26,325 nt of DNA. It comes from Proteobacteria bacterium UBA6920. Lineage in GTDB: Bacteria > Pseudomonadota > Gammaproteobacteria > SG8-11. Location: NCBI GenBank assembly GCA_002448875.1, contig DKAS01000193.1, positions 36,320-62,644 on the forward strand, given 5' to 3'. Of the stretch, positions 9,422-17,463 are shown one piece after another. Under the pieces are notes generated by a model. The model did not search any database. It worked only from the letters and a program-made list of their open reading frames with translations, and was not told where the DNA came from. A program made the translations under genes and the position numbers. Numbering within the stretch: position 1 is the first letter of the stretch; each line of letters opens with the position of its first letter.

Positions 9422-9913
9422 TTACCGCCGTTGCCGTATCGGCCAGAAAAAAGGCGCCAGCACCACGCCCAGGACGATAAACATGTCGGCGAAGTTGAAA
9501 ATGCCGGTATGCAACAGGCCGGTATCGACCACCAGGAAATCGATGACCGCGCCATGGTTGCTGAGGCGATCCAGCAGATTTCCCAGGCCGCCCGCCACCA
9601 GCAGTAAAGGCGACAGGGAACGCAACAGGCGATCATTGGCCGACAGCAACAGCAGCATACCCAGCCCGAAGATGATCAACGCCGTCAGACCGACCAGCAA
9701 CAGCAGGCGCACGCCAGCGGGCCATTGCGCGCCCAGGCTGAGGAAAGCGCCGGGGTTTTCCGCGTAGGTCAGGTGCAATACACCCGCCAGCAGGGACACG
9801 GATTCATGATCGGCCAGCAGCAACTGCGCCAGTTGTTTGCTGCCCTGATCGCAACCTACGCACAGACACAGCAGGCCGATGACCAGTGCAAGACGTGACG
9901 CGCGTTGATACAT
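9422..9913 (-). CDS. lspA: LspA-like signal peptidase II
   Basis: The gene encodes 163 residues with four hydrophobic segments (about 7-21, 67-90, 99-111 and 138-156). LspA is an inner-membrane aspartic protease that cleaves prolipoproteins before the lipidated Cys. The family motifs are present: D22-x3-K26 (DQGSK), NPGAFLSLG, GGLGNLLDR with catalytic Asp115, and FNFAD with catalytic Asp143. The sequence is a divergent member, and the gene stands alone instead of next to ileS, where the housekeeping copy usually lies. It may therefore be a second copy. AAGGAG lies seven bases before ATG 9913, which decides the start against an in-frame extension to 10099. Confidence 0.85.
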   Translation of the reverse strand: MYQRASRLALVIGLLCLCVGCDQGSKQLAQLLLADHESVSLLAGVLHLTYAENPGAFLSLGAQWPAGVRLLLLVGLTALIIFGLGMLLLLSANDRLLRSLSPLLLVAGGLGNLLDRLSNHGAVIDFLVVDTGLLHTGIFNFADMFIVLGVVLAPFFWPIRQRR

Positions 9914-9998
9914 GATGTGACTCCTTGTGCGGCGGTCGGGCCGCCTGGTGGGGTACAAGACCGCCGCCGGCGTCGCTGGGCAGTCAGGGAATCTGGAT

Positions 9999-10026
9999 AT
10001 ACTAGTGCAAACTTCCGTGTTTCCAA
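9999..10026 (-). promoter_or_regulatory. Candidate promoter of the lspA-like gene
   Basis: On the minus strand TTGGAA (10021-10026) and TAGTAT (9999-10004) are 16 bases apart. They sit in the 319-base divergent region shared with the glycosyltransferase gene, which is AT-rich around 10020-10045. The implied leader is about 80 bases. Confidence 0.35.
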
Positions 10027-10140
10027 ATACGTAAATATTTAAATAGCGGCAGTTGGCATCTTCTTGCGCGCGGGTGCGCAAGTTTGCCGGGACAACCAAA
10101 TCAGCAGATTAATCCGGGAAAAATGCCGCCATCCCGGTGC

Positions 10141-10169
10141 TTGCCAAAGACAACAACAGGTGCTATTAG
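10141..10169 (+). promoter_or_regulatory. Promoter of the TPR/OGT glycosyltransferase gene
   Basis: TTGCCA (10141-10146) and TATTAG (10164-10169) are separated by 17 bases, with TG one base before the -10. The predicted leader contains an imperfect GC hairpin (about 10174-10196) that would cover the first in-frame ATG at 10197. Confidence 0.5.
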
Positions 10170-10232
10170 GATGGGTGCGCGGCTCGACGCCGCACCATGC
10201 CGCCGCCGTACAGGCCAATGGAAGATCATTGC

Positions 10233-12146
10233 ATGCTGCATACCGATGCTCCCAAGCGCTCCCATACGCTGCCAGTGGCGGCATTGTCGGATTTTCTGGC
10301 CAGTGTGTCGGACGCGGATCGGTCGCTGGTGCGGCGTTTGTTCGATCTGGTGGATACCGAACATCTGGACGATGCCCGGGCCTTGTACCGCGCGCATCCC
10401 GATCTGGAAAAATCGCTGCTGACCTGGGCGCTGGCGTTGCAGGATCAATACATTTACGACAAGGCGCAGAGCCTGTATCAGCACGCGCTGCATCTGAACC
10501 CGGCCAATATCCGCATGCGCAACGCCATGGGAACCCTGTTTCACCGACAGGGCCTGTTGCCGCAGGCGCTGGAAACTTATCAGCAGGTGCTGACGCAGGA
10601 TGCGGGCTTTGTACCGACGCTGCTTAATCTTGCGCGTTTGCATCTGCAAACCGGACACTGGCAGGCGGCGCAGGCATCCTGCCTGTCGCTGCTGCGGCAG
10701 AACGGGGAAAACCTGCATGCGCTTGAACTGTTGCTGCGCATCGACGGCATGGTCTGCGACTGGCGGCAGCGCAAGAGCTGGCTCAGCCGGCTGCAGGCGG
10801 CGCTGACCCGCACCCTGGCGGCGGATTCGCACTGCAACGTGTCGTTGTTCGATCTGCATCATTTTCCCCTCAGCAGTGAGTTGCGCCAGCAGGTGGTCAG
10901 CAACCACGCCTGTCATCTGGCCCGTAAGATGGACAAAACGCGCAGTAAGCATAATTTCGCTTCGCGTTACGCGGCGCGCAAATCGACGCGGCGTATCCGC
11001 CTTGGCTATATTTCCCCGGATCTGCGCAACCATCCGGTGGGAAATCTGTTGTGGCGCTTGTTTGCATTGCATGACCGCGGGCGCTTTGATGTGCATGCCT
11101 ATTCCCTGAGTGCGGACGATGGCAGCGATTACCGACGCAAGTTCCAGGCGGACGCCGACGTGTTCCGCGATTTCAGCTCCCTGACGGTGAATGAAGCCGC
11201 GCGTCAGATCTACGCCGACGCCATCGATATTCTGGTGGATCTCGGCGGCTATACCGGCCAGGCCCGGCCGGAAATCCTGGCCCTGCGTCCCGCGCCGCTG
11301 CAGATCATGTATCTCGGTTTTCCCGGTAATACCGGCGGCGCGTTTATCGATTACTTCGTCACTGACGAGCTGCTGACGCCGCCGGCGCAGGAAGCAGCGA
11401 TGGAAGAGGCCTGTGCGCTGCTGCCTGTAAGTTCCCAGCTCGCCAATGATCAGCAGCCGCTGCCCGCGGCTCCGTGCCGCCGTGACTGGGGTTTGCCGGA
11501 TGCAGCCTTCGTGTTTTGCGCGTTTCATCGTACGGCCAAGCTGGAGCCCGAAGTGTTCGATGTCTGGATGCGTATTCTGCGCCAGGTGCCGGACAGCATC
11601 TTGTGGCTGCTGCCGGCCCATCCGCAGGCGGTACTCAATCTGCGCGCCCGGGCGCAGCGGCGGGGGGTGGCGGCGGAACGCCTGGTGTTCGCCTCCGGTC
11701 AGGCACTGAGCAAACAGGCATCGCATGATCGCCTGGCCTGCGCCGATCTGTGCCTCGATACCCGGGTGTTTAATGGTCATGTTTCCACCAGCAACGCGTT
11801 GTGGTGCGGCGTGCCGGTGCTTACCTGTTGCGGTGATGCCTACGCCGCGCGTCTGGGAGCCGGGTTGTTGTCGGCCGCCGGCTTACCGCAGTTGGTGGCC
11901 GGCAATCTGCGCGAGTACGAGCGCAAAGCGGTGCATCTGGCGGGTAATCCCGGTGAATTGCGCCGTCTGCGCGCCTATCTCGAGGAAAAACGCAGCGAGC
12001 TGCCTCTGTTCGATAGTCGTCGTTGTGTCGAAAATCTGGAACGCGCCTACCTGGCTATGTGGCAACGTTATCGCAGCGGCGAAAGACCTGAGCGTTTAGT
12101 GATCAATAGTGATGCTGCGGGTGAACGTAAAGACCTGGAGGCATAG
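10233..12146 (+). CDS. TPR-containing O-GlcNAc-transferase-type glycosyltransferase (GT41)
   Basis: The gene encodes 637 residues from ATG 10233, chosen because GGAAG lies eight bases upstream; ATG 10197 and 10218 are in frame without good sites. Three TPR units (about residues 61-162; LYQHALHLNPANIRMRNAMG is typical) precede a GT41/SPINDLY-like catalytic region from about residue 255. Recognisable parts are LGYISPDLRNHPVGNLL (His267), ILVDLGGYTGQARPEIL, APLQIMYLGFPGNTG and IDYFVTDELLTPP. The UDP-sugar-binding part is FNGHVSTSNALWCGVPVLT (His516). The family transfers GlcNAc or related sugars to Ser/Thr of proteins, in bacteria often flagellins or adhesins. The acceptor here is unknown. The gene is monocistronic and divergent from lspA. 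The TPR array is short compared with eukaryotic OGT. Confidence 0.9.
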   Translation: MLHTDAPKRSHTLPVAALSDFLASVSDADRSLVRRLFDLVDTEHLDDARALYRAHPDLEKSLLTWALALQDQYIYDKAQSLYQHALHLNPANIRMRNAMGTLFHRQGLLPQALETYQQVLTQDAGFVPTLLNLARLHLQTGHWQAAQASCLSLLRQNGENLHALELLLRIDGMVCDWRQRKSWLSRLQAALTRTLAADSHCNVSLFDLHHFPLSSELRQQVVSNHACHLARKMDKTRSKHNFASRYAARKSTRRIRLGYISPDLRNHPVGNLLWRLFALHDRGRFDVHAYSLSADDGSDYRRKFQADADVFRDFSSLTVNEAARQIYADAIDILVDLGGYTGQARPEILALRPAPLQIMYLGFPGNTGGAFIDYFVTDELLTPPAQEAAMEEACALLPVSSQLANDQQPLPAAPCRRDWGLPDAAFVFCAFHRTAKLEPEVFDVWMRILRQVPDSILWLLPAHPQAVLNLRARAQRRGVAAERLVFASGQALSKQASHDRLACADLCLDTRVFNGHVSTSNALWCGVPVLTCCGDAYAARLGAGLLSAAGLPQLVAGNLREYERKAVHLAGNPGELRRLRAYLEEKRSELPLFDSRRCVENLERAYLAMWQRYRSGERPERLVINSDAAGERKDLEA

Positions 12147-12634
12147 GCAGGCAGCCGGCGGGATGCGGCGCGGCCGCGGGAATATTTCACCTTGCTGGCG
12201 GGAAAATGTCGCTGCGGATTCGCCGCCAAAGTCCTAAGGTAGAAACAGACAAGAATTAATCAAGCAGTAATATTAGCAAGCGACAATAGTGTAACAGTCA
12301 GCGGCCAGCTTGCAGTCCGACAGGGATGTCGGTAAGATGGCCCCAGCGCGATAGGTGGATGCCATTGCCAGGGATCAGGTAACGATACTTCCACCGGGCG
12401 CAAAAGTTTGGACCCGCGTGCCATCTGTTTGGGTTATGGATAACTCCTGGTGGCACAACGGTCCCCATCTCTTGATCTTTCTCACACGAATTCCCAGCCA
12501 CTATCTTCTGCGCGCGATGCTAACGGCAATGCTGTTCGGACCACGCTGCGCGCCGGTTCAGGCATGGCCGCAGGCAGCGTCGCGCTCGCGCTGCAGGAGA
12601 TAGCGGCATTCTTTTTTTCCTAATCAGTGCCGGC
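12147..12634. other. 488-base gap with only doubtful ORFs
   Basis: The gap shifts from GC-rich (12147-12180) to AT-rich (12243-12300) and back. A minus-strand frame at 12298-12501 (67 codons, GTG start, Trp-rich, ending in HLTDIPVGLQAGR) and a plus-strand frame without ATG ending at TAA 12621-12623 (…GMAAGSVALALQEIAAFF…) both look mildly coding, but I recognise neither. A seven-T run at 12612-12618 follows an inverted repeat (GCAGCG...CGCTGC near 12575-12595) by too great a distance for a standard terminator. I see no transposase, terminal repeats or RNA gene. It may be a decayed insertion. Confidence 0.4.
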
Positions 12635-13456
12635 TCACGGCCGCGGGCGCGCGCCGGGTTTTGCCGCGTCGACTTCGAGTCTTACCATGGCGACGTGGAC
12701 GCGGCCGGCGCTGTCGATGGGTTCGGTCGTCAGATAGGCATGCACCAGTTGCTCGATAAAACGCTGTTGCAGCGATGGCGGCACACGTTGCGTATAGGGC
12801 AGCCAGGTGGTGCGTATCCAGGCGGTAAATGCGGCAATGTCGGCATGCACCATATCTTTGGTCAGCAGTTCGATCCGGTTGATCTTCAACTGCTGGTCCT
12901 GCAACAGGGTGGTGTAGTCGTCGACACCGAGAAAACCATAGGGGAAGGCGAAATCGACGAAGTACTCCTGCCACGGCGCCGCTGCCAGCAGGCGATCGGC
13001 AACGGCAAGGATGCCCGCCGCGTTGCCGCGGCCACCCATTTGCAAAAGCAGTCTGCCGCCGGGGCGCAGGCCGCGAGCTATGCCGGCGACCACGGGCCGG
13101 TGATCTTTTATCCAATGCAGAGCGGCGTTGGAAAAAATCAGGTCGAATTGCTCGTGAAATGGCAGTTCTCGCGCATCCATCTCCTGCCATGCCAGGCGGG
13201 GATGCGCGCTCGGTGGATGGCGCTCGTTCGCCAGGGCAATCATCGCCGCCGAGCTGTCTATGCCTGTCACCTGTCCCTGTGGCAGGCGGCGGGCGATCTC
13301 CGCGGTGACGCTGCCATCACCGCAGCCGATATCGAGCACATGTTCAGCGCCCTGCAGCTGCAGTTTGTCGATGAGCTCATCGGCCCATTGTCGCTGGGCG
13401 GCGGAGTTGCTGGCGTAATCCTTGGCATTCCAGTTATAAGAACGTACTTTCTCCAT
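12635..13456 (-). CDS. Class I SAM-dependent methyltransferase
   Basis: The gene encodes 273 residues and is cytoplasmic. SAM motif I is VLDIGCGDG (40-48), followed by GIDSSAAMIALA as the acidic-loop motif II. FDLIFSNAALHWIKDH and GLRPGGRLLLQMGG match the type 11 / trans-aconitate-methyltransferase-like group. The N-terminus (YNWNAKDYASNSAAQRQWA) and C-terminal helical cap are also like Tam or BioC relatives. The substrate is a small molecule in most relatives, but it cannot be named here. The gene follows the cupin gene by 18 bases on the same strand, so the two probably form an operon. The extreme C-terminus (AAKPGARPRP) is basic and proline-rich. Confidence 0.85.
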   Translation of the reverse strand: MEKVRSYNWNAKDYASNSAAQRQWADELIDKLQLQGAEHVLDIGCGDGSVTAEIARRLPQGQVTGIDSSAAMIALANERHPPSAHPRLAWQEMDARELPFHEQFDLIFSNAALHWIKDHRPVVAGIARGLRPGGRLLLQMGGRGNAAGILAVADRLLAAAPWQEYFVDFAFPYGFLGVDDYTTLLQDQQLKINRIELLTKDMVHADIAAFTAWIRTTWLPYTQRVPPSLQQRFIEQLVHAYLTTEPIDSAGRVHVAMVRLEVDAAKPGARPRP

Positions 13457-13474
13457 TTCGTCGTTACCTGCTGA

Positions 13475-13840
13475 TTATTCGGAATGTTCATCATTTTCGC
13501 CGACGGTGATGCGATCGCCGTGGCTGGGTGGCGTGGAGATCACGAGAAACAGCAAATCATCTCGTTGCTCGTTACGCAGGCTATGCGGGATGCGCGCCGC
13601 CACATGCACGCCTTCCTGCGCGTTGACGGTATGGCTCGTGCCCGCGACTTCCAGGGTGGCGGTCCCCGCCAGGACATAGAAGAATTGTTCGGCTTTTTCA
13701 TGATAGTGGCGTGTCTCGCCGCAGGCGAAAGGCACTCGTTCCTGAATGACGCTGAGGGTTGCCGTTGTTGCCAGGTGCCAGCCGTCGCAGAACTGGCCCC
13801 AAGTATAGTGCTCAGCGCTCTTCGTAGAAATAACCCCCAT
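13475..13840 (-). CDS. Single-domain cupin protein
   Basis: The gene encodes 121 residues, a small beta-barrel likely to bind one metal ion. Cupin motif 1 is G-x3-H45-Y-H47-x3-E51-x6-G (ETRHYHEKAEQFFYVLAG). Motif 2 ends at His86 (ARIPHSLRN). Members are sugar isomerases, dioxygenases or small-molecule binders; nothing here selects among them. GGGGGA lies upstream of ATG 13840, which is preferred to an in-frame start at 13891. The methyltransferase gene follows directly, so the pair may act on the same compound. The pair is divergent from the glycine-rich gene at 14040. Confidence 0.85.
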   Translation of the reverse strand: MGVISTKSAEHYTWGQFCDGWHLATTATLSVIQERVPFACGETRHYHEKAEQFFYVLAGTATLEVAGTSHTVNAQEGVHVAARIPHSLRNEQRDDLLFLVISTPPSHGDRITVGENDEHSE

Positions 13841-14039
13841 TGATCCCCCGTTTCCGCCTGGTCGGCAACCGATGGTCACTTGCAAGGCCATGGTAGGCTG
13901 TTGCTCTGTCGTGCCGTTATGGCGGGTAATAAATCACATTTCATTCGGTACTCTGCCGGCGTCCGCCTGACCGGTTATTGGATAAGCTGTCTTCGTGGTG
14001 CAAAGCACAAGACTATCAACGACACAGAGGAGAAATACA

Positions 14040-14294
14040 ATGACTTTTACCCCAGGTTTTGCCAATCTGAAATCCGGCGGCGACGCCGGCAATGTAGCGG
14101 TAGCGGGTTCGGCCAGCGGTAACTCCGATTCTTCCGGCGTAGGCGTGGGCACCGGTGTGCTCGGCAGCCTCGGTCTGGGTGCCGGCCTGAGCTCGGCGCT
14201 GAGCGGCGATGCCCTGACCGGCCAGCTGCAGGGCGCGCAGGGCGGCAGCGTTGCCGACAACACCGCCATCGGTGACGTCAATATCAATACCTGA
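14040..14294 (+). CDS. Small glycine-rich protein of unknown function
   Basis: The gene encodes 84 residues from ATG 14040, with a good AGGAG element eight bases upstream, which argues for a real gene. About one quarter of residues are Gly, with much Ser, Ala and Asn. It has only one Lys, no Cys, no Arg and no aromatic residue beyond Phe3 and Phe7 as counted by eye. Residues 33-50 (GVGVGTGVLGSLGLGAGL) form a glycine-zipper-like hydrophobic stretch. The tail (NTAIGDVNINT) is polar. No signal peptide is visible. Candidates are a membrane-inserting or self-assembling small protein, or a secreted peptide. It is divergent from the cupin/methyltransferase pair and has no clear terminator. No family recognised. 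Confidence 0.7.
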   Translation: MTFTPGFANLKSGGDAGNVAVAGSASGNSDSSGVGVGTGVLGSLGLGAGLSSALSGDALTGQLQGAQGGSVADNTAIGDVNINT

Positions 14295-14383
14295 TAAGCC
14301 GAGAGCGAGGTACGGGGTGGCGCATCATCCGCCGGGTGCAAGGAGCTTCCGGGATGGTGCGAACCCCGTTGTCGCCGTCGCGC

Positions 14384-15598
14384 CTATTGCGTCGGCAGTA
14401 CCCGGCAGAAGAATGTTTTAAGATACTCCATTTCCGGCATGGCCGGATGCTCCGGATGATCCGGTCCCTGATGCCCCTGTTCGGTAATCACCAGATGGCG
14501 ATCCAGGTGGCGGCTGGTTTTCAGCAGCAGATCTTTCAGTGTCTGGGTTTCCAGGTGCGCGGAACAGGAAGCGCTGATCAGTGTGCCATCTCTGGCCAGC
14601 ACCTGCATCGCCTGCTGATTCACGCGCCGGTAGGCTTCGGTGCCGGCTTTACTGTCCTTGCGCCGCTGGATGAAGGCGGGCGGATCGAGGATCACCACAT
14701 CAAAGCGGCGTTCCTGGGTGCGTAGATCGCGCAACGCGTCGAAAACGTCCTGCTTGTGAGTGGTGACGCGGCCGTCTACCCGATTGAGACGGGCGTTTTC
14801 CGCGGCAAGTTCCAGGGCGGCGGCGGAGGCGTCGACACACAGCACTTCCCGCGCTCCGGCCAGCGCCGCTTGAATACCCCATCCCCCCAGGTAGCTGAAC
14901 AGGTCGAGTACGGTCTTGTCTTTTACATAATGCGTCATGCGCTGACGGTTCAGGCGATGGTCGTAGAACCAGCCGGTTTTCTGGCCGTGCAGCAGGGGAA
15001 CGACGAATCGTGCCTGACCTTCCTCGATGGTAAGTTGCTCAGGGACCTGACCGTAGGCGGTTTCCACGTAGGCAGGCAGGCCTTCCAGCTCGCGCACCGC
15101 CGCGTCATTGCGCAGCAGGATGCCGGCGGGTTGCAGTACCTGGCACAGGGCGGCAACGATATCGTCTTTGGCGCGTTCCATGCCGGCGGCGCTGATCTGC
15201 ACCACGCAAACCTCGCCATAACGGTCTATCACCAGGCCGGGCAGGCCATCACTGTCGCCGTAGCATAGCCGGTAGTAAGGCTGGGGGAACAGGCGCTGGC
15301 GCAGGGCGAGGGCAACATTGAGCCGGTGCACCAGCAGGGATTTGTTCAGCGTGTATTCGGGATGGCGGCTGACGATGCGGGCGCATACCAGGGCGTGGGG
15401 GTGGGCGTAACCGTTGCCGATGAATTTGCCCTGGTGGTCGAGAATACGCACCGGATCGCCGGCGCTGAATGCCGACAGCGGGCTGCGCTTGATGTCCACC
15501 TCGTTACTGAATACCCAGTTGTGGCCGACACGCAGTCGCCGGTCCTCGTTTTTGCGCAACAGCAGGTCGGGCAGCGCGCTATCACCTGAATTTTGCAT
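14384..15598 (-). CDS. rlmI: 23S rRNA (cytosine-1962-C5)-methyltransferase, RlmI family
   Basis: The gene encodes 404 residues in three parts: an N-terminal PUA RNA-binding domain (about 10-90; RLRVGHNWVFSNEV), a central domain with YGDSDGLPGLVIDRYG, and a C-terminal Rossmann methyltransferase domain. The SAM motif is VLDLFSYLGGWGIQAA. DPPAF and the catalytic cysteine in SASCSAHL are typical of RlmI and other m5C enzymes. GQKTGWFYDHRLNR is a further family hallmark. The gene is divergent from the DUF2237 gene. A TAAAAT on the minus strand at 15638-15643 may be its -10, but the -35 is poor. It converges with the glycine-rich gene. Confidence 0.92.
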   Translation of the reverse strand: MQNSGDSALPDLLLRKNEDRRLRVGHNWVFSNEVDIKRSPLSAFSAGDPVRILDHQGKFIGNGYAHPHALVCARIVSRHPEYTLNKSLLVHRLNVALALRQRLFPQPYYRLCYGDSDGLPGLVIDRYGEVCVVQISAAGMERAKDDIVAALCQVLQPAGILLRNDAAVRELEGLPAYVETAYGQVPEQLTIEEGQARFVVPLLHGQKTGWFYDHRLNRQRMTHYVKDKTVLDLFSYLGGWGIQAALAGAREVLCVDASAAALELAAENARLNRVDGRVTTHKQDVFDALRDLRTQERRFDVVILDPPAFIQRRKDSKAGTEAYRRVNQQAMQVLARDGTLISASCSAHLETQTLKDLLLKTSRHLDRHLVITEQGHQGPDHPEHPAMPEMEYLKTFFCRVLPTQ

Positions 15599-15740
15599 GT
15601 CTACTGTTGCTCCGGGAGAGGTGGGGAATGCAGGCGCATTTTACTCGCAACCCGTGGCGTGATGCCACCTTTGCCCGGTCCGTGCCGCGGGTGCGGGAAA
15701 TTTAAATACCCAGGGTCAACGCGGGCTTGCGGGCGCTCGA

Positions 15741-15769
15741 TGGAGCGGCGGCCTGAAATCTCCTATAAT
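15741..15769 (+). promoter_or_regulatory. Promoter of the DUF2237 gene
   Basis: A perfect TATAAT (15764-15769) lies 17 bases after TGGAGC (15741-15746), which is a weak -35. Transcription would start near 15776, giving a leader of about 33 bases with an AGGAG ribosome binding site. Confidence 0.6.
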
Positions 15770-15808
15770 GCGGTGCCCGGTTTTTACGGTGCGACAGGAG
15801 CGCAGGCG

Positions 15809-16198
15809 ATGCAGGAAAGTTTGGATTTGGACGAGTCGGTGAATGTGTTCGGTGAACCACTGGAAAGCTGCAGTGACAAGCCGCTCACCGGTTTTTTTCG
15901 CGATGGTTGCTGCAATACCGGCAAGCAGGATTTGGGATCGCATACCGTCTGCGTGCGGGTGACGGAATCGTTTCTGGAATATTCTCGCTTCCAGGGCAAT
16001 GACCTGAGCACGCCGGCGCCGGATATGGATTTCCCCGGATTGCGTCCCGGCGATCGCTGGTGTCTGTGCGCCGCCCGCTGGCTGCAAGCCTACAATCATG
16101 GCATGGCACCCAAGGTTTTTCTGCGCGGCACCCACCGCCGGGCGTTGGAAATCGTCGCCATGGAATTACTGCGTCCCTACGCGCTGGATCTGAACTAG
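15809..16198 (+). CDS. DUF2237 family protein
   Basis: The gene encodes 129 residues. The conserved family blocks are clear: NVFGEPLESCSDKPLTGFFR, DGCCNTG, HTVCVRVTESFLEYS, RFQGNDLSTP, FPGLRPGDRWCLCAARW and an ending in ALEIVAMELL. Several Cys residues lie in conserved positions, so metal or disulfide roles have to be considered. No biochemical function is established to my knowledge. AGGAG lies nine bases before ATG 15809. A longer in-frame ORF from 15593 overlaps the promoter region and is rejected. The gene is monocistronic and converges with the beta-barrel operon, its stop lying 26 bases from that operon's end. Confidence 0.92.
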   Translation: MQESLDLDESVNVFGEPLESCSDKPLTGFFRDGCCNTGKQDLGSHTVCVRVTESFLEYSRFQGNDLSTPAPDMDFPGLRPGDRWCLCAARWLQAYNHGMAPKVFLRGTHRRALEIVAMELLRPYALDLN

Positions 16199-16224
16199 GC
16201 GCGGCGCATCTTCCGGTGGTCCGG

Positions 16225-17463
16225 CTAGAAAAATTGTCGCAATTCCAGGTTGAGCAAGCGCGGTGCCGCCGCGAATTCGCTGCGTAAAACTCCAGTGTCC
16301 GGTTTTTTTCCCTGCGGCAGGCTCAGGGTCAGGGCCATATCCGCTTCGTCGCTGAGCGAATACTGGCCGCTGACGGCGGCCAGCTGCGAATGGTCGTCAA
16401 GATTGCGCATCAGTAGCAGCTGTCCCGAGAGCAAAGGTGTTATTTCGTAACTGCCGCCCGTCGCCAGATAGTGACGCCCCAGATAGACAGGCTCACCGGG
16501 CGCGGCGCCTATTGCCGCGTAGTCGGCCGCAGCGCGCGCGCCGGCGCTGTGGCGGAAAAATTCCAGGCGCAGATCCAGCGATGAAGCAAAATGATGCTCC
16601 AGCCCCGCGACCAGCTCGCTGCGCCATCCCGGCGTGGCTTCGGGGCTGCGCGCGTACTGCATTTCGGCGCGTACCCCCAGCCAGTCGAACAGTTCTCCCT
16701 GCAGCCCGACGCCCGCCAGCCGCCGGCCGCGCACCTTGCCTGCCAGCAGCGCCAGGTCGAAATCGCCGCTCACCGCGGAATAGCGCAGCAGGTGCGACAG
16801 GCGCGCCGCGTCGGGGGTACGACTCCAGCCATTGGCGGTGCCGGCCGCCGGTCGGTAGCCGAGCACGCTGTAGGCGCTGACCAGGGACAGATCATCGAGA
16901 CGATATTCGGCGCGCAGTCCATCCACTCCCGGTTTATATATCCGGTAGAAGGCCTGGGCCGCATAGGGGGCGAACAGGTCGTTGGGGGTGAAGTAGAACG
17001 TGGTGGCGAGATTGATGGGCTGGCGGCCGGCGGTCAGCGCGAGGCCAGCGGCGGACCAGGTGGCGGCGAGCTGGTCCAGGGTCGTCTGCTGGTATTCGCT
17101 GTCGCTCCAGCTGTATTGCAAATTGCTGCTGCGCTCCACGTCAAGGCGCGCGCCGGTGGCCGTCGCGCCACCGGCCAGGGCGTCGGGCAGCCAGGCCTGG
17201 TAAACGTTGATCTTGATGTGTGTGGTCGCCGTCAGTCGCTGATCGGCGATGAGGCGGGCGACCAATCCCGCGCCGCTGCCCTGGTTCTCGTTGTACAGGA
17301 TGTCATCGTCGGGGTTGCGCCAGGCCAGCGCCAGGCCCTGCAGCATGAGCGTAAGCGGATCGCTATCGCCGGCGCCGCTGGCGGTGCCGGTAAACGAGGT
17401 CGCCAGCAACAGTAGCACCGCGCAGGCAAGGCGCAGACGCTGCCGGCGATTGGCTGTCTTCAT
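16225..17463 (-). CDS. Outer-membrane beta-barrel protein of the Lol-like operon
   Basis: The gene encodes 412 residues. A signal peptide with basic start and hydrophobic core (VLLLLATSF) ends near residue 30. The rest shows alternating hydrophobic/polar strands, many Tyr and Trp at strand ends, and a C-terminal Phe (NLELRQFF), the usual BAM recognition signal. It is the last gene of the five-gene operon: its ATG overlaps the stop of the ATPase gene in ATGA. The barrel could be the outer-membrane exit or receptor for whatever the LolCDE-like transporter and LolA-like protein carry; this is inference. Part of the sequence (TTFYFTPNDLFAPYAAQAFYR) resembles DUF1302-type or porin-like barrels, but I cannot name the family. 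Confidence 0.8.
   Translation of the reverse strand: MKTANRRQRLRLACAVLLLLATSFTGTASGAGDSDPLTLMLQGLALAWRNPDDDILYNENQGSGAGLVARLIADQRLTATTHIKINVYQAWLPDALAGGATATGARLDVERSSNLQYSWSDSEYQQTTLDQLAATWSAAGLALTAGRQPINLATTFYFTPNDLFAPYAAQAFYRIYKPGVDGLRAEYRLDDLSLVSAYSVLGYRPAAGTANGWSRTPDAARLSHLLRYSAVSGDFDLALLAGKVRGRRLAGVGLQGELFDWLGVRAEMQYARSPEATPGWRSELVAGLEHHFASSLDLRLEFFRHSAGARAAADYAAIGAAPGEPVYLGRHYLATGGSYEITPLLSGQLLLMRNLDDHSQLAAVSGQYSLSDEADMALTLSLPQGKKPDTGVLRSEFAAAPRLLNLELRQFF

Noticed and set aside
10101..11780. Long minus-strand ORF (559 codons) across the glycosyltransferase gene
   Set aside because: It is the antisense shadow of a recognised GT41 protein; its translation is Gln/Arg/His-rich low-information sequence with no motif.
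12231..12242. GTCCTAAGGTAG, identical to a 12-base stretch of bacterial 23S rRNA (I-CeuI site region)
   Set aside because: The flanking bases do not continue the rRNA match, so this is most likely chance and not an rRNA fragment.
12575..12618. Inverted repeat plus seven-T run as a terminator of the glycosyltransferase gene
   Set aside because: The T-run is about 18 bases from the stem and over 400 bases after the stop codon.
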